A stretch of 64,000 nucleotides of DNA from Patiria miniata (GCF_015706575.1 NW_024037072.1:17919162-17983161), one strand, 5' to 3'. Shown: positions 33,820 to 47,429, numbered from the stretch's first letter. A program made the numbers and translations. The notes: generated by a model from the sequence alone, not told the origin.

Positions 33820-34345
33820 TGTACATGTTATGTAGCTGAAATCGAAAACAATGCAGTGGATAGGTATTGAAAGCAGTACATGTTTTTGTTTGTCAACTAA
33901 GGTAGTTTGTGCCTTTCAGTTTCAAACTATGCAGGTGACTTTTTCTGTAAGATTTTCATTGACAGATGTACACTGTATATGTATATTTTGGTAATCAATC
34001 TGACTGTTGCATCAAGGATGTTTATGCGTACACAGTATTCCTTATTTTCATCAGTGGACTTTTATCACAATTGTGTTGTTGCATTTTGATACATCAAGCG
34101 ATTTTTCTGATACGTAGCTTAGATGTATTAAAAAGTAGCTGAAATGGAAGAAAATGCAGTGGATATGTATTGCAAAGCAGTACATGTTTGTCAAAGTAGT
34201 ACCCGTCTGTGCTTTCGTTTTCATACTGATGCAGGTGCCTTTTTAGTTTAAGTGAAAATTGGTTATGTACACTGCATATGTATATTTTGTTAATCAATCT
34301 GACTGTTGCATCAAGGATGTTTATGTGTACACAATATTCCTAGTA
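33820..34345 (+). repeat. Imperfect tandem duplication (~300-bp unit)
   Basis: Ordered words (tgtagctgaaat, gcagtacatgttt, atgtatattttg, aatcaatctgactgttgcat, caaggatgtttatg) recur in two consecutive blocks, 33830-34120 and 34128-34345. The same pair exists in copy 2 (48655-49165), so it predates the copy 1/2 duplication. Confidence 0.65.
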
Positions 34346-34676
34346 CACAATATTCCCAAGCCAAATCCTGGGTGTGCCACTGGGTGGGTCATAGTACCAC
34401 ATGCAAATATATGCATTGTGAATCTGCGATAGTTACGTGTATGTCAGCTGTTTGACATGCATTACGCATTTGTTTTATTCATTCATAAGTTATCCACACA
34501 CAATGTATTCTGTTTTTATGCACTGGATTGTATTTTTTGTGGAAATTGGCACAAGTGCTTTCATTTAAGGTACATATTCAAACGGTTTTTATTTTTATAC
34601 ACAGTAACAAGATGTGTTGTCCAGATAGTTCGGAAACACATGTAGTGCCTAAAATAGTTCATGTTTGTTTTGTTAA

Positions 34677-35191
34677 AGCTAGAGTCCATCATTTGCAGCC
34701 ATCCGAAAAGTAACTGGCGTAATTATTGTTGAAAAACAAACTTGGTTGAAAGATAGTGAGGGAACTAAACTCCCTGTGAAATTATTCTTTCTGGGAAGCT
34801 GTCATTTTGAAGTAATCAACGAAAGAAGGCATTTCCAACGGTGATTCTTAAGAAGCACCGTAGGAAAATTTAAATTAGTAGTTCGTTTTGTTATTCAGCG
34901 CAGCGCGCGCGCACAAGTATTGGAACGACGCACACGCGCGCGCGGTTGTTGTAATTCGTCGGATCAGTGCGCGACGTCGCGTATAGCTGCAATTCAAAAC
35001 AATTTAAAACATGATTCAGTAACTTTTGATTTGAAATTGAGATCTTAGAATGCTGTTTTTCTCGAAATGTACAGCTGAAGCTTAGCTAAAACTTCATCAG
35101 GTTAGTTGCTCAGTATCCTTCATTAGATTTTGAACTCTTTTGTTGCTGCAAACGAACAAAATGCACAAATTACAAATGATGGACTGTAGCT
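34677..35191 (+). mobile_element. TTAA-flanked MITE (515 bp), copy B
   Basis: TTAA at 34673-34676 and 35192-35195; TIR agctagagtccatcatttg / caaatgatggactgtagct. Homologous to 15913-16439. It includes an alternating CG-rich centre (cgcgcgcg). No ORF. Not seen at the equivalent place in copy 2. Confidence 0.75.
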
Positions 35192-35306
35192 TTAACTTTA
35201 ATAACAAGGAATCACAGTATATATATTTTTGTATCATGACCATTATCACAGCATGCTTGTATGGTCTCACCATTGTATCTGCCTCTAAGGTTTATTAGCA
35301 GTTGAA

Positions 35307-35525
35307 AAAAAAAAACTTTCTATAACTTGGCCTCAAAGAGGCGTAACAAATTTATTCAGAAGGGATACAGTTGGAAATGTGAAATACAACACTGTAAAAT
35401 ACCGCTGATTCAAGTTGAAATGAATATGAAAAAAAGGTTTTCTATATCTTGGCCTCAAGAGGCATACAAAGATATATTCAGAAGGGATACAATTGGAAAT
35501 TGTATGAAATACTGAAATACCATTG
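35307..35525 (+). repeat. Tandem ~105-bp repeats with gcctcaaagaggc hairpin
   Basis: Two units contain cttggcctcaa(aga)gaggc followed by attcagaagggatac and tgaaatact. Copy 2 also has two (~49935-50130); copy 3 has about one (~62575-62660). This suggests unit duplication between the copy 3 split and the copy 1/2 duplication, or loss in copy 3. Confidence 0.65.
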
Positions 35526-36313
35526 ATTTTGAAATAATATGAATCTTTCAATGACTAGTACTTTACTAAAGAAACAAACGATTAAGCTAGGTTTAGTCTA
35601 AGAATATAGTTCAATGTGTATTCCTTTATAAAAGCAGCAATTCGAAATAGTTCCTGGATTGTGATTAGCAATGAGCTGGATTGGTAACCTTCAGACTTTG
35701 CTTGAATAGAAGAATGCCACTATGTGACCATCATACCTGTGCAGCACACACAAAGAAAGCAACTTTATTCTGTATGTGCACAAATCATGCATAGACCTGT
35801 TGAGTCTTTACGGTATGGAGTAAATTGCAAAATTCAAATTGAGAATTTATTCGAACTGTCTGCAATTTTCCGATTCCCCTCCACTTGTATTTAATACACA
35901 AATCAATGTGAAGTGAGCAACTCTGACAATCATTTCACATTCCGGTGGATTTGTAAGTTCTATCTCCCTATATATATTTGTACTTGTAATGTATCTTCAA
36001 GTTCATTATAGCAGTGTGATTTGTTTGTATTGGTTAAGAACTACATTTTATACTTTAGTATAGAGAAATCTGTATGAGTGTCATCAATATTCAAAATCTA
36101 GTGGAATAAATTTTCTCAGTATAACAAAACACAATTGTATCCTCTCACCTTTGTGCAGGAGATTTTCTTCTATTCATGTAGGCATCCAAGAATCTTCTAA
36201 AAATTATTTTGCTCTCTCATCCCTTATACAGCGCACTGGAGTCGAACACCATACGAATCTTCTACGGTTTCTTGGGTGATAAACCCCATGCTGTGGTATG
36301 TACCACACTATAG

Positions 36314-36595
36314 CAAGGGCGGATCCCCCAAAAAAGTGGGTCAAAAATTACGGCATGGGGTTCGGGGCCCGCTTAAGGGCCCCGAAACTTTTTTGGATTC
36401 TAGATGCTCTGTGGTGCGATCAGAGGCAATTTCTGACCACTTTACCAATGCTTTGACGAAAAGATGGTGGTGTACTCATTGCCTGCCTTTATTGCGACGT
36501 CACATAAAAAAAAAAATTGGTTTCGTTTTTTTTTGGGGGGGGGGAGGCATGGCCCCCTTTGGCCCCCCCCCCCCCCCCGCCTGGATCCGCCCTTG
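36314..36595. mobile_element. hAT-like MITE (282 bp) with 8-bp TSD
   Basis: TSD cactatag (36306-36313) / cactctag (36596-36603), 7 of 8 matching. Termini caagggcggatcc / ggatccgcccttg are perfect inverted repeats. Same family as 17789-18095, with shared interior gatggtggtgtact and cctttattgcgacgtcac plus G and C runs. Lies between GH3 copies 1 and 2. Confidence 0.88.
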
Positions 36596-36603
36596 CACTC
36601 TAG

Positions 36604-37527
36604 GTGATTTGCTGACATCGGTACCAGGCACTCCCTCCGCATGGTTACTAATGATGATGATGAAGTTGGTGTAGTCATGCAGTACTACTTGGGATTCTTC
36701 TCGAAGCGAGTCTTGAGATGCGTCAAGGCGGTGTAGTGCCATGATCAGTCTGTTTTGTTCTCAAGATCTATATCCGCCGTTCCGACCCACGTACGGAATG
36801 AAATGGCATTTAATTCGTAGTGCCTATCCTTAATTTCGATGATGGATGCCATTTCTGGTCTTAGCTAGGAACTGGATGTCATCCTGTGACAGCTTATTGT
36901 ATCATCTGGTTTCCGAGTCCGCGTCGTCCCGCGGCAAATCTTCACCGCGCAAAAGTGTCAGTACACGCGTGTCCAGTCTTACTGTTTAAATGGAGACCAA
37001 TGGTTGTTCCTGCCGGGTGCACACCGGTAAATAGGCCTATCCGCCGAGCTCAGTAAGCCTTCAAAATATTCTTAATTAGTTCTGATCAGCCATAAAATTG
37101 AAAAAATTGAAGAGATTTGGCGATGAACCTCTGGCCCAGGCTTGGGGCTTCCCATTATGAGCATTTTGGATGCAATTGGGCTCGAAAGTGGCGCTATTTT
37201 GTCATGTTGTGGAGGGATATCGTTGTTCAAGATGGCTACTTTCCCGCTTTGGGAAAAATAGGGGTCCGTCTTCTTTGGGTGAGAATTTCTCGAAACGTCA
37301 ACTGTCAACCCGCCAATAAATGAAAAGAAAATGAAAAAAAGACATATTGATCATCAGTTTTCTGAGCAGCTTAAATACCTGTGAGAATTCACTGGTGTCT
37401 ATAGGAATTTTAATACAGGGGTACATGTCTATGGTACATCCGTACCGCGTACCGTGCTGGTGGTACGTGGTCCCGGCCCATCCCGGTCCCGGTCCGATCC
37501 CACCACGCGTGTTCCGTCCATCCAATA
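36604..37527. other. Intergenic between GH3 copies 1 and 2
   Basis: Sequence with no counterpart elsewhere in the window and no recognised gene. Near 37430-37510 there is a GC-rich ggtacc/ggtcccggtcc low-complexity patch, just before the second duplication unit starts at ~37528. Confidence 0.5.
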
Positions 37528-37937
37528 GTGAGTGCGCCCTCAGTAGTTTTTTATTCGAGTCCGATGTTATTATCAGGCATGTCAGGTGATGAGGAGCTCA
37601 GTCACATATTTTGTTTGACTGGACTGCACTGAGCAACGAACGACAGCACCGTTATGCAAGTCACGAGACGGGCGTAAAAAATCCCTAGATAACTTCCATG
37701 TGAGTTGTCTACTGCCTGGTATGTTGCGGCCTCAGGGAAAAGCGTGAAAACTGACAGGCAGCACCGTCTAAATAATCGACTTTTGTTCAATAGTTTTATT
37801 TTTCTTCACTCCGTGTTCGCACACACGACAAGCAAGCACTGAAGCAGTGCAGTGCGTGCGTGTACAGTGTGCAATTTCACTGCAAAGTTTCTCAACATAG
37901 CCTGTTCACAATAATTGCAATAACCGCAATATTCGTA

Positions 37938-40900
37938 ATGTCGACAGCCTGCCATTTTCTACTAGGGGGCCTATTTTACATCGTCCTCGTGCAAGTGATC
38001 GTCCTGCCGGGAGTAGTGACGACCACTTTCCCGTTCCAAGACGATTCCCTCCCATGGGATGAGCGACTGGATGACTTGATATCTCGATTGTCCCTGGACG
38101 AAATTACCCTTCAGATGGCGCGGGGTGGTGAGACCAAGAACGGCCCGGCACCGCCGATCCCCCGCCTAGGCATTAACCCTTGGGTCTGGGACGACGAATG
38201 CCTACACGGAGATATGGTCTACAATGCAACATCATTCCCGCAGTCTATTGGATTGGCTGCAACTTTTAGGTAATTGTATATCGTTAAATTTATCTCATGG
38301 GCAGCTGTGTTCTGGCCAACTGCCAAATAGTTACACAAACAAACAAATAAACTATAAAGTATTATTGTTAATGCCATTTATTTATTGGCCTTTTAGCACA
38401 GATCTGCTGTACAGAGTTGCCGAAGCTATTGGTGCTGAGGTCCGAGCCAGGCACAACAACCTGACCCAGCAAGGCATCTATGTAAGCCGAGGTGGCCTGG
38501 GCTGCTTCAGTCCTGTCATCAACATCATGAGGCATCCACTGTGGGGCCGCAACCAGGTAGGAAGTCACCAGAATATCATGCTTTCCCAGATCCGTGTTTT
38601 GAGAGTACTTGAAATTACCCTCGTTTTCTAAGTAAACAATCTGCATACATGTGCAGACTGTAGAATGCTGCTGCCATATTTGGCAATTACAGGGGCATAG
38701 TCAAAGGGGGGGGGGGGGCCTGGGAGGAACAAGCCCCCCACAGATTCCCAGTGTGCCCCCCCCCCCAACCCGGTGCCCTCCACACAAAGACACCAATGAA
38801 ATGTGCCGCTTGCCAAGCATGCCAAGGAAGTATCTATTTTATTTAAAGTATCGTTTTTGAGTAATTGGCCATGAGACGAATGTAGATGACTATTTTGTAC
38901 TTGATTCTGCACCCCTTAATTCCATTTACCCTACAGCTTTATGTGTGAATTTATCAATTGTAAGAAAAAAATATCACCCTCCACTATCTAAGGAATTCCT
39001 CCCCCCCGCCCTCCCCCCTTCCAATTTTCGAATTTCCAGCACCTACCGGTACCTGGCCAGTTGTCGCCTGGAAAGGTAGAAATTGGTTGGGGGTCTGCCA
39101 TAGGTGTCCCCATGCTTGTGCAGTGTGGATGCAATAATGTTGCACTGCTCCGTATTTTGAGTATACATGTAGGCCTATGCAATGCGAGTAACCAAAAGAT
39201 CAAGCTAAATGAAATTGATTCTGTCTATGCCATTTCATCTTTTCCTTCTTCTTAAGTAACAAGTATTGAATTGATGCAAGAAATGAAAAAGATACCTTGC
39301 ATAATGTTATCAGGAGGTGTCCTGATAAAAAAAAAGGAATGTGAGTAACCGGTAATGCTTCGCAAGGGTGTAGACTAGCCAAATGGTTGGACAATTGTAA
39401 GCGATTAATCGTAATGCAAGTGACCAAACTCTCTCACTGTATCATGATTTTTAGGTCTTCATTTTTTTGTTGGCCATTGTAGTAAAGTACCGGTAGTAAA
39501 ACTTGTCATTGCACTTTAGTGTAAAGAGATGGGAATCAAAAGAAAGCCAATTTTTGGCATGGCCTTCTCATGTAATGCAAGTAACTGTTTTTTTTTCCAA
39601 GAGTGCCATGATCTCCTAATGGTACAAACATTTTTTTTTACCATCAGGTTGTAGCCTTGAATACACCGTAGGGTATAGTTATGCAAAATAGCAGATAGCT
39701 ACATTTAGTCTGACTACTGCTAAGCCACACACAGCACTTGGAATATGAAAGGATGCAAAAAATTGTAATGCAAGTAACCATGAAATTGGTTGCCAGGCAT
39801 GCCAGGAGTTGAGGGCACTTCTTCATTCGTTTTTTTTTTCAGTAACGGCAATTGTTAGGCCTATTGATGTTGGTTTACACAATAGATGTCCTTTGCTAGC
39901 ATTCTGTACTCAACCCGTAACAAATACATGTACCGGTAGCAAGGTTCATGGTTGCACCATATCAAGCTCGCCATGGATGTTTTTCACCAATTTATGTGAA
40001 TTTTTTTTAAATAAAATAACTATTCATGCCTTAACTGGCCACAAGTATTTGTTTTCTTCATAAAAACTACCGGTACACGTATTCTGATAAAATATTCCCA
40101 ACTCGCCCATAAACTTGCCACCTACCGATCATAAAGATAAATTTGGTCCTTTAGCTAGTCTTTTATTATATTTACCATTCCCTGTATCAAACTGTATGTA
40201 ATAACACTGCAAATATAAAAAATAGAGCTGCCAGTACAGCGTTTGTTGACTTAACTAATTTATTGGCCAGTTAACATGGTTAAGTTGTGTATATTTTTAT
40301 GTCAGAACAGAAAAAGGATCAAGAATCTCAGCCTATACAACATTTACAGTAGAACCATGTGTTTTAATGTGAAAAAAATGTACCTTTTGGGGTATGATCA
40401 ATTTCAGTATGCATTTTAAATGTAAACGTACCGGTACATGTTATTTCCGGTTTGATGCCGTCATCACTTAAAATGTGCAAACTGAATGCTGATTTATGTT
40501 CAGAGAGGATGCATATGTTCTAAGTGAATAGAACTTCTGAAAATATGGAAATTATGATGATATTAACACTTCCAGCCGGTTTGATGATGTCACAGCATTT
40601 TGAAGCCTAAGATCAATCTTGTTCCTGATATCATTATTGGTGCTATGAGCATGGTCATTGTACACGGATCAAATGATGGATTTGAATTTAAAATTTAGAA
40701 AGAAAACTAACCACATTATTTACACGTTCTCCCTATAACTTCCGGTCTGATGATGTCATGATCCTGAAACTTCGCTATTTGCGATTGTCCAGGATTCAAG
40801 TTCATACAAGATTGTATCATAATCACTTGAACCATTTGGAAGACATTTAGGTTTGTTTGAATTGAGGCTTCTATGTGCATTTAGATTTCACCTAACTTTG

Positions 40901-43900
40901 ACCAACCCTGTAACCCAGGAATAGTTTATGAAGGCATGGTCAATCAAATTACAAAGTGTGAAGATGATTGATCATTTTGTTCGAGAGTTATAAGTGAAAG
41001 AAGGTGGTCACTTTTGATCTAAAATCGCTTTTAATTTTGATACTTGATGACGTCATCTTGACATCAGAGTAATCTGTTGAGTTAATGCACACTTTTGGAT
41101 CATGTATCTTTGTTATGCGAGCTGGCAATCAACTTGCAGACACACATCTATACACTAGCAAGTGTGTATTTGCCTGAAATCGGGGACCTGATTTAACTTT
41201 TTAGGAAGACCTCCCATATGTTTTGTACAGATCGCCAAATTGGGGACCCTCCGGGAATTGGGGACCCTATTGTCCTCTATTGTTCAGCGTCCCCTATTGA
41301 AGGCAGAAACAAACTCACACACCTCATCAAGTTTTTCATTTTTATTTCCCTAGGAAACATACGGTGAGGGTCCGTTTCTAAGCGGGGAGATGACCAGAGC
41401 GTATGTGACTGGCTTGCAAGGGAATGACTCGCGCTACGTCCGTGCCAACGCTGGCTGCAAACACTATGCCGCCTACGCTGGGCCTGATAACTACCCTGTT
41501 TCTCGATTGACCTTTGACGCCAAGGTGCGTGTACACGATATATGACCGTTGAAAAGATCTCGTCATGCCAGTATCATATGGGCTCCGTGCACAAGTACCC
41601 CTATTTTGGTTATCTTGCTGTGCACTGCAAAAAGTACTATACCCGTAGCAACCAAAGTACTATACCCGTATTTAAGCAACCAAAGTACTATGAACGTATT
41701 TTAGCAACCAAAGTACTATGCCATGAGAACTGGTATTGTGTGCAAATGCATGGGCTTTAATTAGGAAAACTAGAATGCTTTATGGATCACCTCGGGAGGC
41801 TAGTTTTACATGTACTACACCACTAGAAGCAGTCAATATTTGTATACTATACAGTACGGTACATGTATTTTGTGACGGTACTGTGGTCAACGTACATATT
41901 GTACACGTACACGTACATTGTTCTTACTTGTTTTTTGTGTGTGTGTGTGCAAGTATCTACCAGTATACTCTCTGTATTTCTGAAATCTTTTTATGTTCAC
42001 TGACCTGCATCCCATGCCCTGCTATTCCCTTTTCAATGTGAATTGAGCAGTTTGCCGAATCACACTGCAGTTGCTTGATGCATGATAAAGGATCAATTGG
42101 TAGATTGGTAGATTATGCTTTTCATAATAAAAATGGAAAAGGCGTTGGTACATGTACCAGTAAGGCCCCCCCCCCTCCAAAAAAAAATAGTTCTGCTTCT
42201 GATTACATGGCATTTGAAAATAGGAAAGGTATATGTAGGGATTTTTTTTTTGCAACTTTTTTGTGTACGATCGTATGGAGGTGTCTTGGGTGTAGTCAAG
42301 GGTAAAAGGTAGTAATTGATGATTTTAGGGTAGAGGCTGTCAAAAAGGGTAGGTAGGGTAACCGGAAAAAGAACCTTTTTTTTTTGGCCTAATAAAGAAT
42401 TACTGCAGACTGTGCTTGTTAGTTGAACTTTACGCTACATCAGTACATGTACACTGTACCTCAAGTTGTAAAACAACTCATAAATTATATCTCACTCTTC
42501 CAGTTTCTGTATCATCTAGTTTTTCTCAAAACATTATTTAGCATGGTCAAGTAACAACAGGCCTTTATTGAGATCGGGATCCGTCTCTAAAGACGTTTAT
42601 CCACATTGTGGTTTTTACCTTTTTTCACAGTGATGGCAAACAAATTTTACAATGTTCTGCTCATGGCAGAGTTGTAATGACTCGAGTCAATGACTCGACT
42701 CGAGTCCGACTCGAGTCAAAATTTTTGGTGACTATGGGTAATGACTCGACTCGACTCGACTCAACTCGAGCACAGGTAGCACAGATTTTTCTAAACAGTA
42801 TGAAGAACTCAAAGAAGTCAGTGATGAAACTCATGTGAATGCATTTTAATTTTTTTCTGGCATTTTTCACCTTCTCCAGGTATCAGACCGTGACCTCTTC
42901 ATGACCTTTCTACCGCAGTTTCATGAGTGCGTCAAAGCTGGTAGCTACAGCATCATGTGCAGTTACAACAGGTACATGTAATTTGTAAAAACATACATGT
43001 ACACACATGTACATATTAAACCCTTCTTTTGTTTATGGTCACACAATACCCTGCTAAACTTTATGGTCAGCGAAAAATCCTTTGAGAAACATCCTGCTGA
43101 TGTTGAATGTCAGACCTTCAAACTTTTTTGATTTGCATGTTTCAGGTCATTCCTTTCAGATAGCAGTTTCCAGTAGTTTTGTTCTTTTTTAATTTACATC
43201 TTATGTAGCATCAACGGAGTACCAGCTTGTGCCAACACAAGATTCCTGCGAGACATCCTCCGTGACCAATTTGGCTTTCAGGGTTACGTTGTCAGCGATT
43301 TGGCTGCACTGGAAGAAATTCTCACTATGCACAAATACACGTCTACACTTCTTGAGACTGCCGCAGTGTGCGTCAAGGCTGGTGTCAATCTGGACCTCAC
43401 AATAACGGAAGCTAACGTCTATACCTACATCACAGAGGCAGTCTTGAAGAAGATGGTGTCGTACGATGAAGTGGTGGCGTTGGTGCGTCCATTGTTCTAC
43501 ACCCGGATGAGGCTTGGGGAGTTTGACCCACCAGCCAGGAACCCTTACACCAAGCTGCGTGTACAGGATGTAGTGGAAAGCATTGCACACCAGAATCTTG
43601 CCATAGAAGCCGCTGTCAAGAGCTTTGTCTTGCTGAAGAACGATGGCATTCTACCCCTGAAAAGTGTCATGAAGCTTGCGGTAAGTGTTTAAGAGAACAT
43701 GTTGCAGTCAAAGTCCTCACAAGATCTCAGAAGTTCTCATAAGTCTTTGCAAGTCCTTGCAGGTCATCAAAAGTCATCACAAGTCCTTGAAATAGCATTT
43801 TCATTGAACAACTAGATTTCTTTTAAAACACTCCCTCTTTTTCAAACAATTTAATGCACTTATGCAGTGGTACTGTTTGCTTTGTCGTAGATTGTTGGTC

Positions 43901-46900
43901 CGTTTGGAAATGACTCCGGTCAGTTGTTTGGGGACTATGCAGGCACACCGTTGCCAAAATACGTCACCACACCACTGGCTGGCCTGCAACCCTTGGCCAA
44001 TGAAACTCGCTTTGCTGCAGGATGTTACAACCCCGTTTGTTTGCTGTACAACCAGTCCAGTGTCGTTCAGGCAATAAACGGCTCTGATTTTGTCGTCGTC
44101 TGTCTGGGTTCAGGTGAGAAACAAACATTCAAAACCTTAATCATTGTCTAAGAAGTTACACAACGTATTTTGAAAAGATGGTTATGGGTACCTAACCCCA
44201 TAAGCTGGAACAAGTTCCTGACATCAGCGGTTGGGTTCTCGGGTACCCAGTTCCGATGCACACACCTACTTTGATTTACCACTTTTAATCATGGGATGCT
44301 ATTGGTTGTTATTTCAGGTGTGACGGTGGAGAGTGAGGGTAGAGATAGGAAAGACCTCGCCCTGCCCGGCAAGCAACTGCAACTGCTGCAGGATGCTGTC
44401 AAAGCTGGTAAGAGTTTATACATTACAAGAAAGTTCCTCCATGGACCATTGATGATCAACTAGTAGTTGATTCTTTATGTAACTTATTAAGGCTTTCAAT
44501 GTTGTCAAGGCTTTCAATGTTTGAAAAACAATCAAAATAAATCAGGTAGTTTTGTTTGTATCAGCGACCACGGACAAATGGACCGGTCAGCTGATCTCGG
44601 CAAGCTCAGTGGTCGAGTCTGCAAAAGAAAGCAGGAGGTCATGGGTTCGAGTCTCACCCAAGGGATATATTTTGTCACTTTCACTCGGGGGTGACTATAG
44701 TGTCTATATGTACCCGCTGCTACATCAGATTCGAACCAGCCATCTGATCCTGGCAAGCTCGATGGTTGAGTGGTAATAGACATCTGCACTAAAAAGCAGA
44801 AGGCCGTGGGTTCGAGTCCCACCCGAGTGATTTTTTCTCACTTTCACTTGGGGGTAGCACACTGAGTATACAGTGTTTGTATGTTGGTGAAGGGCAAAGC
44901 CTAATATTGAATTTACATCACCCCGACGGAAATTCCATCTTACGAATAGTTTCATTGCGGTACCTGCTGCTACATCAGATTCGAACCAGCCAGCTGATCC
45001 TGGAAAGCTGCATGGTCGAGTGGTAAGACGTCTGCACTAGAAAGCAGGAGGTCTTTGGTTCGAGTCCCAGCCGAGTGACTTTTTTTTCTCACTTTCACTT
45101 GGGGGCTAGCACACTGAGTATACCGTGTTAAAAGGTCAGTGAAGGGCAAAACCTAATATTGAAATTAAAAAAAATTGTCATATGCATGTTGCCTGGCCTC
45201 AGCAATTTTGTTCTCATTTTGTTCGGTTGCATGGCTGATGTCCTTCTTCATTTCTACCCTTATCTCCAGCCAATGGTAAGCCAGTTGTCTTGCTGCTCTT
45301 CACTGCGGGACCATTTGACATCTCCTGGGCCATCAACAACACCGCTGTCCCGGTGATTGTACAGTGCTTCTTTCCAGCCCAAGCTACCGGTGTGGCCATC
45401 AGGAACATGTTTACCAACTACCAGGGTGCCAACAACCCAGCAGGAAGGCTTCCCTACACATGGCCTGCATCCATGGACCAGGTAATGTGCAATTAATACT
45501 TCTAGTTATTCCCCTTTTGTTACTTTTGACCCTTCAGCAACACAGGTTTTATAAGCACTGTGATCAGTGCTTTCCAAGAGTTGTAATAGAGAAAATCCTT
45601 CGGTGAGAAACAAACCCATGACAGATTTTTCGAATGTCCCCAACAACGCTTTTGGTCTTGAGTCCCTTTTTTTTACCAAAAATTACCTTGTAAAGACATA
45701 ACTCAGATGTGTTTTTTTTCTTCTGCAAGTTATGACTCAGGCTCGGACTTGAACCAAGTTACTTGAGACTTAGTCTCAGACTCAGCTCAAGTGAATCAAC
45801 TGTACGACACTACTTGTGTGAAATTATAACTGAGCTTCTCGGGGCCGGCTTGAGTCTGATGCAGCAGCGGCTATTGCAATCAAACACTCTATTAAACAAA
45901 ATATTTGTGCCAGGGGGATGTTAATTTTACATTAAAGCGGCCAGCCGACCTGATAATGACTCAGACTCGGACTTTAACCAATGATTATTTGACTCGGACT
46001 TGGACTCTACTCTAACACCGCTTGTTTGAAAACAAACTTAAACTGCATAATTTTTTCGGCTATCATCAGGTACCCCCAATGACAAACTACTCCATGGTGA
46101 ACCGCACCTATCGTTACTTCAGTGGAACACCGCTCTATCAGTTTGGTTACGGACTCTCCTATACCAAGTTTGAGTACTTGAAGTTTGTCGTGGAACCTGT
46201 CAGCATCTTTCCGTGTGATGACGTTTTCGTTAACGTAACCCTGAAAAATGTGGGAGCGTACACAGGAGAGGAGGTAGGTTTCATGACTGTCTTGGATTAC
46301 ATGTACTTTGTACAAGCCTTTGCATGCTTTTTGATGATATTAGCATTGAGGTTCCCTGTCACGACTGCCCGATTTTGAATGTTTTAGCTGATAGTGAAAT
46401 TGCCACTATATATATCTGTCTCTAAAATTTTGTTTGAAGGTGGAAAATGTATGCACAAACATGTACATTGTCCCCTGATGAGCTGGAAATTAAGCTTTGT
46501 TTTTGAATAGCGCACAATGTCTGTTATTAAATACATCTTCATGTAGGTAAAAATGGTGGGAAAGTTTTAAATAACCAACAATTTGAGGCAGGTACAGGTA
46601 AGGAATTTTGTTTTCAAGTTTGTGAGATTCAAACAATTTACAAGCTGCAATGATGGTCTAGAATGTCACATTGATGACTGACTTTAAGCATGTTAAAAGC
46701 AATATTAAATTGCTTTGACTGGAAGACAATATTTTGGTAGTAATTAATGTTTAAAGATTTTTAGGTAACATAGGGTACCATTCAAATCCAACATAATAGC
46801 CACTGCTGTGGACTTTGAATTCAACATTGTACATGTACATGAGGTAGCTTAAGCTATGCAAAATGGCCTGCAAACTCTCTTGGTGTGCATAGGAGGGATA

Positions 46901-47404
46901 AGATTTCTTCCAAAATCACTGTGTGGACACAGTTCTGGAATAAATATTCATAAACTCCAGGCTTTCAAGTACATCTCCAGGATCAAAATTAAAAAAGGAC
47001 AAAGCATCAAATCAAACATACCTCAAGAGGAAAGTCCGCTCTTGTAAATGTCTTTGATCCTCCTAATCATTCGTTTTACCCAAGGCATCTTTTGCATTTT
47101 GTAGGTGGTCCAAGTCTACATTCAGTGGCTGGACGCGACCGTCCCAGTGCCCAAGATCCAGTTGGCAGCCTTCCAGCGCATCAACATCACCACACTTCAG
47201 ACTACAACGGTCATTTTGTCCATTCCGGCCCGTGTGAGAGCAGCCTACACTGACCGCCTGGTCCTTCAGCCGGGACGCTTTGATGTGTTTGCCGGCGGTC
47301 AGCAGCCAGGCCCAAGTACTGGTGGACGGCTGAAGTCCAATGTGTTGATGGGGAGATTCCAAGTGGACGGGCCTGAAACGGACCTGGCTAGATGTCCCAC
47401 CTAA
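37938..47404 (+). CDS. GH3 beta-xylosidase-like glycoside hydrolase, tandem copy 2 (751 aa, 10 exons)
   Basis: Exons: 37938-38269, 38397-38556, 41354-41524, 42880-42971, 43209-43680, 43891-44113, 44318-44407, 45270-45481, 46070-46273, 47105-47404. Every exon has the same length and phase as in copy 1. An upstream in-frame ATG exists at 37860, but the Met at 37938 matches copy 1. All domains are as in copy 1: hydrophobic N-terminus, GH3-N with KH200-201 and nucleophile D282 (43297-43299), GH3-C and FN3-like end. GEGP again replaces GEDP. Protein identity to copy 1 is roughly 93-95% by eye. Differences are clustered: SDLAALEEILTMH versus SDAGALRAVYAAH, TITE versus TTVV, CYNPVCLLY versus CNNPLCAVY, and GGETKNGP versus GGAFKNDP. 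The frame is intact, and a poly(A) signal lies 26 nt past the stop. Confidence 0.9.
38557..41353 (+). other. GH3 copy 2 intron 2
   Basis: 2.8-kb intron with several segments shared with copy 1 intron 2 and scattered ccggta/tacatgta words. A decayed G/C-run element lies at ~38690-38780. No gene recognised. Confidence 0.55.
42164..42389. mobile_element. Harbinger-like MITE (226 bp, TSD TAA)
   Basis: Flanked by TAA at 42161-42163 and 42390-42392. Ends ggcc... / ...ggcc with A- and T-runs and agttct/gaacc words form imperfect TIRs. The TWA 3-bp duplication and GGCC tip match the 26573-26941 element class, but the interior differs. In GH3 copy 2 intron 3. Confidence 0.6.
42676..42775. repeat. (GACTC/GAGTC)n low-complexity tract
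   Basis: Dense runs of gactcgactcgagtc-type pentamers, some palindromic (ctcgag). Related gactcagactcgga tracts occur in GH3 intron 8 of copies 1 and 2 (~30365-30650, ~45735-46010). Confidence 0.7.
44588..45165 (+). mobile_element. tRNA-derived SINE, three tandem copies in GH3 copy 2 intron 7
   Basis: Heads at ~44593, ~44752 and ~44996, each with ctggcaagct/ctcggcaagctc and a ggttcgagtc B-box word. The first unit is internally deleted. The two best units repeat the ctcactttcacttggggg and gaagggcaaa body words. One unit more than in copy 1. Confidence 0.75.
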
Positions 47405-47429
47405 AGTACACGGAGGATTTATCTCTCAC

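Larger units (their letters stand above)
20347..36250 (+). repeat. Tandem duplication unit 1 (GH3 copy 1 locus)
   Basis: From gtgagtgcgccctcag at ~20347 the sequence is homologous to that from ~37528 onward, through promoter, exons, introns and several kb of 3' flank (to roughly 36.2 kb). Differences are mostly element insertions: hAT MITE 20403-20910, LINE piece ~24507-25220, Harbinger MITE 26573-26941 and TTAA MITE 34677-35191. The right limit is approximate. Confidence 0.7.
32128..36305 (+). other. 3' flank of GH3 copy 1
   Basis: No coding gene recognised. It shares long stretches with the flank of copy 2 (47405-~50900). Contents: simple aactcaattt repeats (~32260-32300), a ~300-bp internal duplication (33820-34345), a TTAA MITE (34677-35191) and hairpin-bearing ~100-bp repeats (35307-35520). 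The copy 1 equivalent of the copy 2 poly(A) signal is mutated (ctataaa near 32150). Confidence 0.55.
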
